Shown here: piece by piece, positions 21,126 to 29,076 of the stretch
How positions within the stretch are numbered: the stretch's first letter is position 1
How the letters are laid out: every line of letters begins with the position of its first letter
Assembly (NCBI RefSeq): GCF_000332335.1
Contig: NZ_KB235949.1
Location: 15,104 to 52,808, forward strand
DNA: 37,705 bases
Direction of reading: 5' to 3'
DNA from: Kamptonema formosum PCC 10802
GTDB lineage: Bacteria; Cyanobacteriota; Cyanobacteriia; Cyanobacteriales; Oscillatoriaceae
Position numbers and translations under genes: made by a program
Notes under the pieces: model-generated
The model's input: the letters and a program-made list of their open reading frames with translations, nothing else
Database searches by the model: none
Told to the model about the DNA's origin: nothing

Positions 21126-22268
21126 CTAAAGACCAATGGCGTGAAGGACAGACCAGTCAAGGGTATCCCGATTGCGGAGCTTTAATTCCGTCAGCAGCTT
21201 TTTGTCAAAAATACCAAATCCACCCTGGTACTCCCAGAGCGCATAGCCAATTTGGGAGCGAGAAAGCAAATTGGCCACATCCCTGTGCCAGTTGAGGCGG
21301 TCTGCCGCCGGCCCAACCTTCTTGTAGACGCCAAACTCGCCGCAGTACACCGGCACCCGGTACTGCTGGCGGAACTTCAACACCGGCTCCAAGTCGCGGG
21401 CGATATGGTCGCTATTGTACTTTTCATACTGGTACCAGTCAAGCCACTTTTGCGCCGGCGCAGCGGGAATCGACTGTCTGGCTAACCGGAACCGCGCCGC
21501 GTCGTAGGGGTAAGGGATATCCCTGACCTTTTCCAATCCCGAAATCCAGTCCGCTCCTTGGTGAGTGAACGTTTTGTGTTCGTAGAAGTGGAACGTGTAA
21601 ATGACATTGCCATCCCCCACCGGCTTCATATCGGCAAAACTTTGTGGATTGCTCCACCCGTGCGCCCCAACAATAATCGTGTGACGCCGGTCAGCGTCCC
21701 GAATGCGGCGGATCAGGGCATTGCAGATTTCTTGCCAAGCCGCCCCATCTTTGAGCTGGGGTTCATTGAGCAGTTCATAGAAAATCTTTCCCCCCCGATC
21801 GCTGTAGCGCTTGGCGATCTCCCCCCAGAGTGTCTCCAGCCGGCTCACCGCTGCCGGTTCTATGACATCGTTTGGCGACGGTGCCGGGTGGAGGTCAATA
21901 ATAATCGCCAAATCGTGCCGGTCAGCCCAGTCCAGCGCCCTGTCCAGATACTGAAAATTTTCAGGGCGAATCCTGTAGGGTTCTGTCTTTTCCTGCAACA
22001 GGTCCGGATCGACCGGCAGGCGCACGTGAGTCATCCCAATCGAGCGGACGAGAGCAAAATCATCTTCTACAATCGAGCTGTTTATCTCTTCTGGAGTCAG
22101 TGACGCCTGAGCCAGCCAGTGGCTCAAGTTAACCCCCTTAGCCAGGAGCTGAACCTCCTGATCCAGCAGCCGGTCGGCAACTGCCGGTCCGCGCCAAAAA
22201 GGAACCGCGACCAGTAAAATAGCTATCACAGCCACCCGTATAAATTTGCTACGACCAACCTGCATCAT
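21126..22268 (-). CDS. Exported glycoside hydrolase family 5 (endoglucanase-like)
   Basis: A 380-residue protein. An N-terminal membrane or signal segment (KFIRVAVIAILLVAVPFW, about 8-25) precedes a GH5 barrel: LLAKGVNLSHWLAQ, GMTHVRLPVDPDLL, LAIIIDLHPAPSP, the acid/base Glu in KIFYELLNEPQL, YTFHFYEHKTFTHQG, the nucleophile Glu in PVYCGEFGVYK and the barrel-closing YALWEYQGGFG. GH5 enzymes cut beta-linked glycans with retention. In an exopolysaccharide locus such a hydrolase may trim or release the polymer, as BcsZ does in cellulose systems (inference). I start at the Met at 22268, since upstream codons translate a heptamer repeat (22272-22345). No Shine-Dalgarno is visible. The spacer of 172 bp from the upstream GT2 gene is the repeat region. 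Confidence 0.9.
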   Translation of the reverse strand: MMQVGRSKFIRVAVIAILLVAVPFWRGPAVADRLLDQEVQLLAKGVNLSHWLAQASLTPEEINSSIVEDDFALVRSIGMTHVRLPVDPDLLQEKTEPYRIRPENFQYLDRALDWADRHDLAIIIDLHPAPSPNDVIEPAAVSRLETLWGEIAKRYSDRGGKIFYELLNEPQLKDGAAWQEICNALIRRIRDADRRHTIIVGAHGWSNPQSFADMKPVGDGNVIYTFHFYEHKTFTHQGADWISGLEKVRDIPYPYDAARFRLARQSIPAAPAQKWLDWYQYEKYNSDHIARDLEPVLKFRQQYRVPVYCGEFGVYKKVGPAADRLNWHRDVANLLSRSQIGYALWEYQGGFGIFDKKLLTELKLRNRDTLDWSVLHAIGL

Positions 22269-22271
22269 ATT

Positions 22272-22345
22272 GATTTTGGATTTTGGATTTTGGATTTTGG
22301 ATTTTGGATTTTGGATTTTGGATTGGGCATGGGGCATGGGGCATG
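22272..22345. repeat. Two adjacent heptamer tandem arrays (STRR type)
   Basis: Seven perfect copies of GATTTTG (22272-22320) are followed, after GATT, by GGGCATG repeated four times and a fading fifth (from about 22325). Both arrays have period 7. They occupy the 5' flank of the GH5 gene. Related GATTTT-based runs are at about 10047-10075 and 12970-12985. Confidence 0.88.
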
Positions 22346-22440
22346 GGGCATGGGGCAGTGGGCGATGGGGCATTGGGTCACTTATCACTTACGTCCTGAA
22401 ACCTAACCCCGTGCCCCCGTGCCCCCTAACCCTGTACCTC

Positions 22441-23463
22441 CTAACCCTTACTGCCTTTATAGATAATGCGTTCTTGGGATTTTACCACCTGACGCATCCC
22501 GCGCGCCTCCAGCCGGTCATAGAGTTTGCGCGGCAAAATAGCCAGCACATAAGCCGCGATCCAAGTCAGAATCGTCCGCCGGGGTTCTTGGACAATGATG
22601 CGGGGATCGGTGAGCAGGGCTTCGTGCAGCAGCTGGATGGCCATTTTCGCATCCCGGATCTGGACGGCTCGGCGCGACAGGTAGCGCAATTGATAGGCTC
22701 GCGCCAACTTCCCCCACTTGTCAACAATATCTGGCGCGTAGGAGCGAGTTTTCTCAATCGCCTGCTCCCAGGAGGCTAGCTGTTTTAGCACGCTCGCAGA
22801 AAGCCCGCCGGTGTTCACCCGGTACAGAGTCAGCGGCTCTGGAATGCCTTCAATTTCCCAATCGGTTTTAATCGAGATGCGAATCCAGCACTCAATATCT
22901 TCTGACTGGCGGAAGCGGTCATCAAAGTAGAAATCTTCTACAGTTCCGTGGATATTATCCTGAAACCGAATCGCTTCCAGCACTTCTCGGCGGATCACCG
23001 GCGCGGAGCCATTGCCAATCGGATTGCGGCACAGCAGGTGAGGCGTGGTAATGCCGGTGAGTTTCGGCATCTGATAGTAGTTTAAAGGGTTGCCCTCACC
23101 GTCAATGAAAGCTGACCGGCTGAAGCTGACCCCAACTTGCGGGCGACTGTCCAGGTGCTGGACGTGTCTCTCCAGCTTCTCTGGCAGCCAAAGGTCATCG
23201 GAATCGAGAAATGCCAGATAATCGCCTGTGGCGTGGCGGATGCCGGTGTTCCTGGCACCGGCCAGCCCTCGATTTTTCTGGCTGATAATTTTAATCCGGG
23301 AGTCTTGGAATTGCCGGCAAATTTCCACACTCCTGTCTGGAGATTCGTCGTCAACAACGATCAGCTCAAAATGCGGGTAGGTCTGTTCCAGTACAGATTG
23401 AATCGTCTGGGCGACGTATTTCTCTACGCTGTAGACGGGAACAATAACTGATACTTTTTTCAT
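22441..23463 (-). CDS. Family 2 glycosyltransferase of the polysaccharide locus
   Basis: A 340-residue GT2 enzyme. It shows VSVIVPVYSVEKYVAQTIQS at the N-terminus, VVDDESPDRS (about 36-45), GLAGARNTGIRHATG, the metal-binding FLDSDDLWLPEKL (about 89-101) and RQSEDIECWIRIS, where the catalytic base is expected. The C-terminal third (about 225-340) is helical with a hydrophobic segment (LTWIAAYVLAILP), which could associate with the membrane. It would add one sugar to the lipid-linked repeat unit. It starts 15 bp after the asparagine-synthase-like gene stop, so the two are co-transcribed. It resembles the HpsE type of hormogonium polysaccharide loci, but I cannot assign that name safely. The donor sugar is unknown. 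Confidence 0.88.
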   Translation of the reverse strand: MKKVSVIVPVYSVEKYVAQTIQSVLEQTYPHFELIVVDDESPDRSVEICRQFQDSRIKIISQKNRGLAGARNTGIRHATGDYLAFLDSDDLWLPEKLERHVQHLDSRPQVGVSFSRSAFIDGEGNPLNYYQMPKLTGITTPHLLCRNPIGNGSAPVIRREVLEAIRFQDNIHGTVEDFYFDDRFRQSEDIECWIRISIKTDWEIEGIPEPLTLYRVNTGGLSASVLKQLASWEQAIEKTRSYAPDIVDKWGKLARAYQLRYLSRRAVQIRDAKMAIQLLHEALLTDPRIIVQEPRRTILTWIAAYVLAILPRKLYDRLEARGMRQVVKSQERIIYKGSKG

Positions 23464-23478
23464 GGTACTTTAGAAAAA

Positions 23479-25362
23479 CTAGGCAACAAACTTATTTGTT
23501 GAGTCGCGGCGGACTGACCAATAATTCAGCAGCGTCAGAATCCGGAATAAAGAATAAGGTGAGTTGCCGTGACTCATCCCCTTCGAGTTGAGTACGGCTG
23601 GCTTTGACCACTCGGCAAGGGGCACGCTCCAAGGATCGCTCCCCCAAAGATCGCACATCAGCTGCCGGTCAGCAACCGGCGCGCTCTCCCACATTTCTCG
23701 CAAAGTGGTGCTGTGAGTCACATACCAGCCCAGGTTTGGCCAAGACCCATCGGTAGCCGGCCCTTGATGCTGCGCCACCGGCACTGGTTTCAGACGCCGC
23801 AGCACCCAGTCTTTGGCAAAAATCAGGAGTTTTTTGGCTTTGGAAGAACCGGGCCGCCAGCCCCGGTTAGCATCAACCACGTTTGTACCACAAATGCGAG
23901 CAACTGTCAACTCCCACAAAGTGCCGTTCAATTTCCACCGCGCCGGTATGCGGCTGTAGCACTCAGCGATGGCGCGGTCAGCGATGAAGGAATCGTAAGG
24001 AAAAAGGCGAAACATTACTGGCCCGGAACTGGCGGCGTGATAGCAGCCGGGCCGGTTTTGCTTGTCTTCAAATTTGAGGTGGTCTTGATTCGATTTGAGA
24101 TGATACGGTGTGTCCCCAAACCATTCCTTGATGCGGCGCTCCATCTCCGGGCCAAATTTTGGGGGTGCCGGTCGCTGCGGATGTTCATATCCAAAGCTAT
24201 CCTGCCGATCGCTTTCCAGCTGAAAAAAAGGCAGGTTGCGACCCAAGAATTGCTGGTAACTTTTTTCTAAATTGTCTCCTTTGAACAAATTGTCCACCGG
24301 GCAGGCTGTCAGCACTGTGCGAGCGCCCAGCTGTTGGAGCAGGTCGCGGGTTCCCAGAAAATGATTGTCTTCTGCTGACCACATCGCCCCGGACAGGCGC
24401 ACCCCAGAGCGCATCCAGCGCGGGTAATAGTCGTCGTCTCTGGCAAAGCCAATGTATCTCACACCGGCTGTCTCGCACAGTTGCTTGGCTAAAGCCGCTT
24501 CTTTATTGGGAACGTCATAGAGGTTGACGCCATATACGCACGACCGGTCAGCTGCAGAAAAAAGGACAGCTCGCGAATCCATGCCGCCGCTGGTGTAGCT
24601 GACAGCCGGACCGAGACGGGGGAGGGTGCGGATTTTAATCGCATTCTTTACAGCTTCCGAAAGTTGCTCTGCAGCCGTTTTCAAGTTGGGGAAAAAGCCC
24701 TCTTGAAAGGGCTGCCAGTAGGCCCGCTGCCGGCAGGTTGATTCCGCCAGGTCCCAGCACCAGTGGCTGGCAGCACCGGCATGTTTAATTTCGCTGTAGT
24801 AGGTGTGCGGTGGGGTGGCTTGCCACTCCCGCAAAAACTCCGCCATTGAGACATAATCGGGCGTGGTTTCTACCTCTGGGTCGTCTGCTATCGCATCGGG
24901 AAATGATGAGATCGCACACCCTTCTATGGCTTGGGGGCGGTAGAGGAACACCGGATAAAAACCAAAATGATCTGTCAGCAGGTGCAGCTGCTGCGAGCGC
25001 GGGTCCCAAATCAGGAGTGCCGCCGAACCGTTGTGCCGCTCAATGGCGCTGATCCCTCCAGAGAGGTATTTATCCAGGAGGAGCCGATTGCTCAAACCGC
25101 CGGTGTATTCCTTCATTTTCTCGGCTCTTTGCCAGTCAGGCTCATCCCACGCCACCCGCCCTGCCGTCACCACCCGCACGCCGGTTTGCGCGTGGTGTGC
25201 CGGTGCGAACAGCTCGGGCGGGTCATGGCTGACCCAAGCAATCCCTAACCCAGGCTCCTCAATGATTGAGGCGTGTTCGCCAGGGAAAAAAGTGAGCCGC
25301 TGCGCCGCTGCGAAGATGCGGCGGGTATTCGTGTTGCCAATCGTTACATACAGTCCTGCCAT
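23479..25362 (-). CDS. Asparagine-synthase-like protein lacking the glutaminase cysteine
   Basis: A 627-residue AsnB-like protein. The N-terminal half (1-175) has the class II glutamine amidotransferase layout (FPGEHASI, HNGSAALLIWD, LLTDHFGFYPVFLY), but it starts MAGLYV where an active enzyme has Met-Cys-Gly, so glutamine hydrolysis should be lost. The synthase half keeps the PP-loop AVSYTSGGMDSRAV (about 254-266), yet the later signature is degenerate (CPVDNLFKGD). It may adenylate a carboxylate and amidate it using free ammonia, for example a uronic acid of the polymer. This is inference, since such proteins recur in cyanobacterial surface-polysaccharide loci without known reactions. Its ATG overlaps the stop of the upstream flippase by one base (TAATG). 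Confidence 0.87.
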   Translation of the reverse strand: MAGLYVTIGNTNTRRIFAAAQRLTFFPGEHASIIEEPGLGIAWVSHDPPELFAPAHHAQTGVRVVTAGRVAWDEPDWQRAEKMKEYTGGLSNRLLLDKYLSGGISAIERHNGSAALLIWDPRSQQLHLLTDHFGFYPVFLYRPQAIEGCAISSFPDAIADDPEVETTPDYVSMAEFLREWQATPPHTYYSEIKHAGAASHWCWDLAESTCRQRAYWQPFQEGFFPNLKTAAEQLSEAVKNAIKIRTLPRLGPAVSYTSGGMDSRAVLFSAADRSCVYGVNLYDVPNKEAALAKQLCETAGVRYIGFARDDDYYPRWMRSGVRLSGAMWSAEDNHFLGTRDLLQQLGARTVLTACPVDNLFKGDNLEKSYQQFLGRNLPFFQLESDRQDSFGYEHPQRPAPPKFGPEMERRIKEWFGDTPYHLKSNQDHLKFEDKQNRPGCYHAASSGPVMFRLFPYDSFIADRAIAECYSRIPARWKLNGTLWELTVARICGTNVVDANRGWRPGSSKAKKLLIFAKDWVLRRLKPVPVAQHQGPATDGSWPNLGWYVTHSTTLREMWESAPVADRQLMCDLWGSDPWSVPLAEWSKPAVLNSKGMSHGNSPYSLFRILTLLNYWSVRRDSTNKFVA

Positions 25363-26681
25363 TATGCCGCTCCCGTCAGGTTAGTTGTTTTTGTAACCAG
25401 ATATCGCGTCACCCACAAGGTATACAGGGGGAGTGCAACTGCGTGGGCGAGGAAAACCGCCGCAGCCACGCCCAGAATATTCCAGTTCGCCCCTATCAGT
25501 AAGGCTGCAGAAAAAATCACTGTGAACGCTAAATTCCAGCGCAGGTCCCAGTCGGGTTTATCTATTGCCCACAACCCCTGGGATGCTGCATTGGCGAAAG
25601 GCCGGGGTATTGCCGACAGGCAAATTAATATCAAAATAGGAATGGCGGGAATCCATTTCTGGCCAAAAACAATGGGCACGTACCAGGGGGCTAAGCAAGA
25701 TTGCAGGAGAACCACTGGCAGGATCAGGAGAGCGATGTTTTTTAAGCTGCTTATATAGGTTTTCCTGAATTCCTCTGGCTCCGACCGGCTCGCGCACAGG
25801 TGGGGGAATAAGGCCGAGTCTATCGCGTTGATAACGCTCAGGCTAATCCCCAATCCGGCGTTAAAGGCAAAGTAATACACTCCTAGCGCCTCAATCCCCA
25901 GGAAGCGTCCCGCAATTAAGTAGTCTATGTTTTGCCTTAAGGTTTGCAGGAGTTCAATGCCCAGAATACTGCGACTGAAGCGGAAAATTTCTCCCGCCCG
26001 AGATAACCTAAACTTCTTAGGCCAGCGCCATTTATAGTGGATGCAGTGGACAGTCACCCAGACAGGAGCGACTAGCACTTTCGGCAAGACAATCGCCCAC
26101 ATCCCCAACCCCAAAAAAGCCAGAATAACGGTTAAAACGTTGTCGGATGACACTTGCAGTGCGTTAGCGAGCGCCGTTACCTGCAAGCGATTTTCCCGCT
26201 GAACTAGGGCGGCTTGAATGGCCCCCAGGGGAATCATTAAATAAACGAGAGCGATTGTGCAGATTGGCCAAATGACTTGGCTGTCTTTGTAGAACCACCC
26301 GACGGCTAAAGCGACAAGGCACTGAATAGCAAACAGGGAGCCACAGATCAGCCAAGTTAGCCAATAAGCAGTCTGGCAAAGCTCCTCTAAATCCTCCTCA
26401 TCCGCTTGAACTAGCTTATCCCAGATGCCATTGCGAGTGAAAACACTGACAAATTCATTGGTTGTCAGGACAACCGCAGCCAAGCCATAATCGTAAGGCG
26501 TGAGCAAGCGGGCCAGAACCACCGTGGCGGCCAATCGGGAAATCCGGATGAAAACTTCTGCCGCCCCCATCCAGCCAACGTTGCGGACAAACCGATTGGA
26601 TAGCTTTTGATTTAAAAAATCAATCAGTCTTGTAAGATTTCCCAAATTAAGCTCTCCCACTGAATAACATAGTTTTTCCAT
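25362..26681 (-). CDS. Polysaccharide flippase (Wzx/PST type), paralog 1
   Basis: A 439-residue integral membrane protein with about 12 hydrophobic segments, of the polysaccharide transporter (Wzx/RfbX/WzxC) family that flips undecaprenyl-linked repeat units across the membrane. Landmarks are VVLARLLTPYDYGLAAVV (about 56-73), GRFLGIEALGVYYFAFNAG and VFGQKWIPAIPILILICLS. It is strongly similar over its whole length to the protein at 27800-29062. The longest ORF begins at ATG 26681 and overlaps the preceding GT4 gene by 58 bases. A TTG at 26645 with GGGAG about 9 bp upstream fits the paralog's N-terminus better and may be the true start. It is translationally coupled to the following asparagine-synthase-like gene. 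Confidence 0.88.
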   Translation of the reverse strand: MEKLCYSVGELNLGNLTRLIDFLNQKLSNRFVRNVGWMGAAEVFIRISRLAATVVLARLLTPYDYGLAAVVLTTNEFVSVFTRNGIWDKLVQADEEDLEELCQTAYWLTWLICGSLFAIQCLVALAVGWFYKDSQVIWPICTIALVYLMIPLGAIQAALVQRENRLQVTALANALQVSSDNVLTVILAFLGLGMWAIVLPKVLVAPVWVTVHCIHYKWRWPKKFRLSRAGEIFRFSRSILGIELLQTLRQNIDYLIAGRFLGIEALGVYYFAFNAGLGISLSVINAIDSALFPHLCASRSEPEEFRKTYISSLKNIALLILPVVLLQSCLAPWYVPIVFGQKWIPAIPILILICLSAIPRPFANAASQGLWAIDKPDWDLRWNLAFTVIFSAALLIGANWNILGVAAAVFLAHAVALPLYTLWVTRYLVTKTTNLTGAA

Positions 26682-27607
26682 GCGTCCCTGACTGATTCGC
26701 GACCCCGCTGCCCCCAGTCTTTCAGCGCTGACTCGGGGAGAGAGCAGAGTTTTTCGAGCGCGCCGGCTAGAGATTCAGGCTCGTCTGGTGTTACTAGAAT
26801 ACCGCAATCACTGAGCTGTTCAATCAAGCCATCCACACGGCTGGCAATCACCGGCTTGCCTGCCGCTTTCGCTTCCAGACACACATTCCCCCAAGGCTCC
26901 CACCGCGAGGGAATCACCACCGCATCGCAAGCGTTTAAAAAAGCCGCGACATCACGGACGGTTCCGAGAAACTTAATATTTTCTTGTCCCCGGGCCAATT
27001 CTTGCAAAGCCGCTTCATCTGGCCCATACCCTCCCAGGTAAAGTCGCACATTTGCCTGAGGGATCAGCCGCATGGCCTGGATTAAAACATCAAATCCCTT
27101 CTGCCGGGAAAAGCGTCCGTAGGCTCCCAAGATTAGGGGCGACTTCACCGGCTTAGGGGGAAGCGCTAGGAGCTCTTCTATCTTTGTACTCTGTTGAATG
27201 ACTCTCAGTTTAGACGGTTTAACCAGCCTGTTTTCTGCCATCCACTGCGCCTGAGCGTGAGAAACGGCCACCACCCGATCGGCCAAACCGTAGGCCAATT
27301 TCAGCATCAGGCGAAATCGGGAGGGCCTGGCAACATTGTAAGTTTCAAATCCCTGGCAGTATTGGTGGTCGTGAATAATTAATTTGCTCCGGCTCTTCAA
27401 AAAAATTAGCTCCACCATTTTTAGCCACGCCGAGCTCTCATGAAAAATGATTAAATCGGGAGCGTATTCATTTATAAATGCCCAAGAATAGATCTCCCAT
27501 TCAATCACTTTGTAGTGCTCTCTCAGCGATTCATTCAGAAAATCTAAAACCTTATTAACTCCTCCCAGCCTCCTGTCGTTTATTAAGTGTAAAATTCTGG
27601 CCCTCAT
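26624..27607 (-). CDS. Family 4 glycosyltransferase (GT-B fold)
   Basis: A 327-residue GT4 enzyme. The N-terminal half (RILHLINDRRLGGVNKVLDF, IIHDHQYCQGFET, VVAVSHAQAQWM) binds the acceptor. The C-terminal half has LILGAYGRFSRQKGFDVLIQ (about 182-201), then VRLYLGGYGPDE and the donor-binding IPSRWEPWGNVCLEAKAAGK with the E-x7-E pair, as in GT4 retaining transferases. It is cytosolic or membrane-associated and adds a sugar to the lipid-linked unit. I start at 27607 (MRARILHL), with a G-rich stretch 7 bp upstream; two Mets a little upstream are alternatives. It lies 192 bp after the flippase paralog 2 gene and overlaps the next gene. The donor sugar is not predictable. Confidence 0.89.
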   Translation of the reverse strand: MRARILHLINDRRLGGVNKVLDFLNESLREHYKVIEWEIYSWAFINEYAPDLIIFHESSAWLKMVELIFLKSRSKLIIHDHQYCQGFETYNVARPSRFRLMLKLAYGLADRVVAVSHAQAQWMAENRLVKPSKLRVIQQSTKIEELLALPPKPVKSPLILGAYGRFSRQKGFDVLIQAMRLIPQANVRLYLGGYGPDEAALQELARGQENIKFLGTVRDVAAFLNACDAVVIPSRWEPWGNVCLEAKAAGKPVIASRVDGLIEQLSDCGILVTPDEPESLAGALEKLCSLPESALKDWGQRGRESVRDAWKNYVIQWESLIWEILQD

Positions 27608-27680
27608 CCCCATACCCCCCAATAAAATACAGGTCCGTCTCATACCAAGTTGGGATAGATAGTATTTTCCCCTCGGGGTG

Positions 27681-27703
27681 AAAAGGCTTTATTGCCGCCT
27701 TTT
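27681..27703. terminator. Weak terminator-like hairpin between flippase 2 and GT4 genes
   Basis: AAAAGGC (27681-27687) pairs with GCCTTTT (27697-27703) around a 9-base loop. On the minus strand the 3' arm ends in four T. It might reduce read-through from the first half of the locus into the second. Confidence 0.35.
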
Positions 27704-27799
27704 TCAGTCCAAAATCTAAAATCCCAAATCCCAAATTGGTATAAATCCTTACCTTTCAGGCTGAAAAAATTCCCAAACCCTACTGGCCCGTCCCAACCC

Positions 27800-29062
27800 C
27801 TACATTTCAGGCTGTAAAAATTTCACAAATACATAACGGCTGGCCCAAACGGTAAACAGAGGCAGTAAAATCACGTGAGTTAAGAAAACCGACGCCGCCA
27901 CCCCAGTCGCGTCCCACTGAACGCCAACCAGCAGTCCGCCGGTGAACAGGGCTGTAAAGATCATATTCCAGCGCAAGTCCACGTCAGGTTTGTCCACGGC
28001 CAGCAACAGCTGAGACGCCGCATCAGCAAAAGGACGGGGAATTGCCGACAGGCAAATCAAGACCAGGATGGGAATCGCACCCACCCATTTTTGCCCAAAA
28101 ACAACCGGCACATAGAAAGGCGCTAGACTCGATTGTAACAGCACCAGGGGTACAATGATGGTGGTAATCGTTTTCAGGCTGCTGAAATAGCGAGCCTTGA
28201 ACTTGGACACTTCTGACCGGACCGCACAGAGGTGGGGGAGCAATGCTGAATTGATGCCGTTGATAATGCTGATGCTAATCCCCAACCCGGCATTGAAGGC
28301 AAAGTAGTACAGCCCCAGAGCCTGAATTCCCAAAAAACGGCCTATAATTAAATAATCTAGGTTATTTCGGAGAGTCTTTAGCAACTCAACTCCCAGAACG
28401 TTCCGGCCAAAGATGAAAATTTCCCTCCAGTACTGGGTGGTAAATCCTGAGGTGCGCCGCCAGGGGTGATTGGTATAGTTGATCGCCACCCAAATCGGCC
28501 CAACTAAAACTTTCGGCAGGACAATAGCCCACATCCCCATGCCCAAAAGAGCAAAAATTAAGGTCAGTACATTATCTGCAGAAATTTGCAGCGTACTGGC
28601 GAAGGCTTGGATTTTCAGCCGGTTGTCTCGACGAATCAGAGCCGACTGCACCGCCGCTATGGGGATCATTAAATACACTAAGCCGGTGACGCATATCGGT
28701 AAAATCAGCTGGCTGTCATGGTACAGCCAGGCTATCGGGAAGGCCACCGCACACTGAATGACAAATAAACTGGAAAGAACCACCCAGTTTAACCAGTAGG
28801 CTGCATTGCACAGGGTTTCTAAATTTTCATCGCCGGCCTGAATCAGTTTGGCCCCAATGCCGTTGCGGGAAAACACCCGCGTGAACTCATTCGTTGTCAG
28901 CACCACAGCGGCCAAGCCGTAGTCGTAGGGGGTCAGCAAGCGGGCTAAAACCACCGTTGTGACCAGCCGGAATATCCGGATAATCAACTCTGACCCACTG
29001 AGCCAGCCGATATTGCGAATAAACGGATTGCTCAGCTTCTTTTTGAGAAAATCCAGTGACAT
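27800..29062 (-). CDS. Polysaccharide flippase (Wzx/PST type), paralog 2
   Basis: A 420-residue membrane protein with about 12 hydrophobic segments, of the same family as the protein at 25362-26681. Shared blocks include VVLARLLTPYDYGLAAVV, GRFLGIQALGLYYFAFNAG, VFGQKW and LICLSAIPRPFADAASQ. It would flip a lipid-linked oligosaccharide to the periplasm. I start at MSLDFLKKKL (29062), which has AAGGAA about 7 bp upstream and lies 14 bp after the methyltransferase stop. A longer form from 29089 would overlap that gene. Its 3' end (about 27803-27830) is partly repeated downstream at about 27749-27776 (TTTCAGGCTG then A-rich), suggesting a local duplication. Confidence 0.88.
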   Translation of the reverse strand: MSLDFLKKKLSNPFIRNIGWLSGSELIIRIFRLVTTVVLARLLTPYDYGLAAVVLTTNEFTRVFSRNGIGAKLIQAGDENLETLCNAAYWLNWVVLSSLFVIQCAVAFPIAWLYHDSQLILPICVTGLVYLMIPIAAVQSALIRRDNRLKIQAFASTLQISADNVLTLIFALLGMGMWAIVLPKVLVGPIWVAINYTNHPWRRTSGFTTQYWREIFIFGRNVLGVELLKTLRNNLDYLIIGRFLGIQALGLYYFAFNAGLGISISIINGINSALLPHLCAVRSEVSKFKARYFSSLKTITTIIVPLVLLQSSLAPFYVPVVFGQKWVGAIPILVLICLSAIPRPFADAASQLLLAVDKPDVDLRWNMIFTALFTGGLLVGVQWDATGVAASVFLTHVILLPLFTVWASRYVFVKFLQPEM

Positions 29063-29076
29063 TGGGGTTCCTTTTC

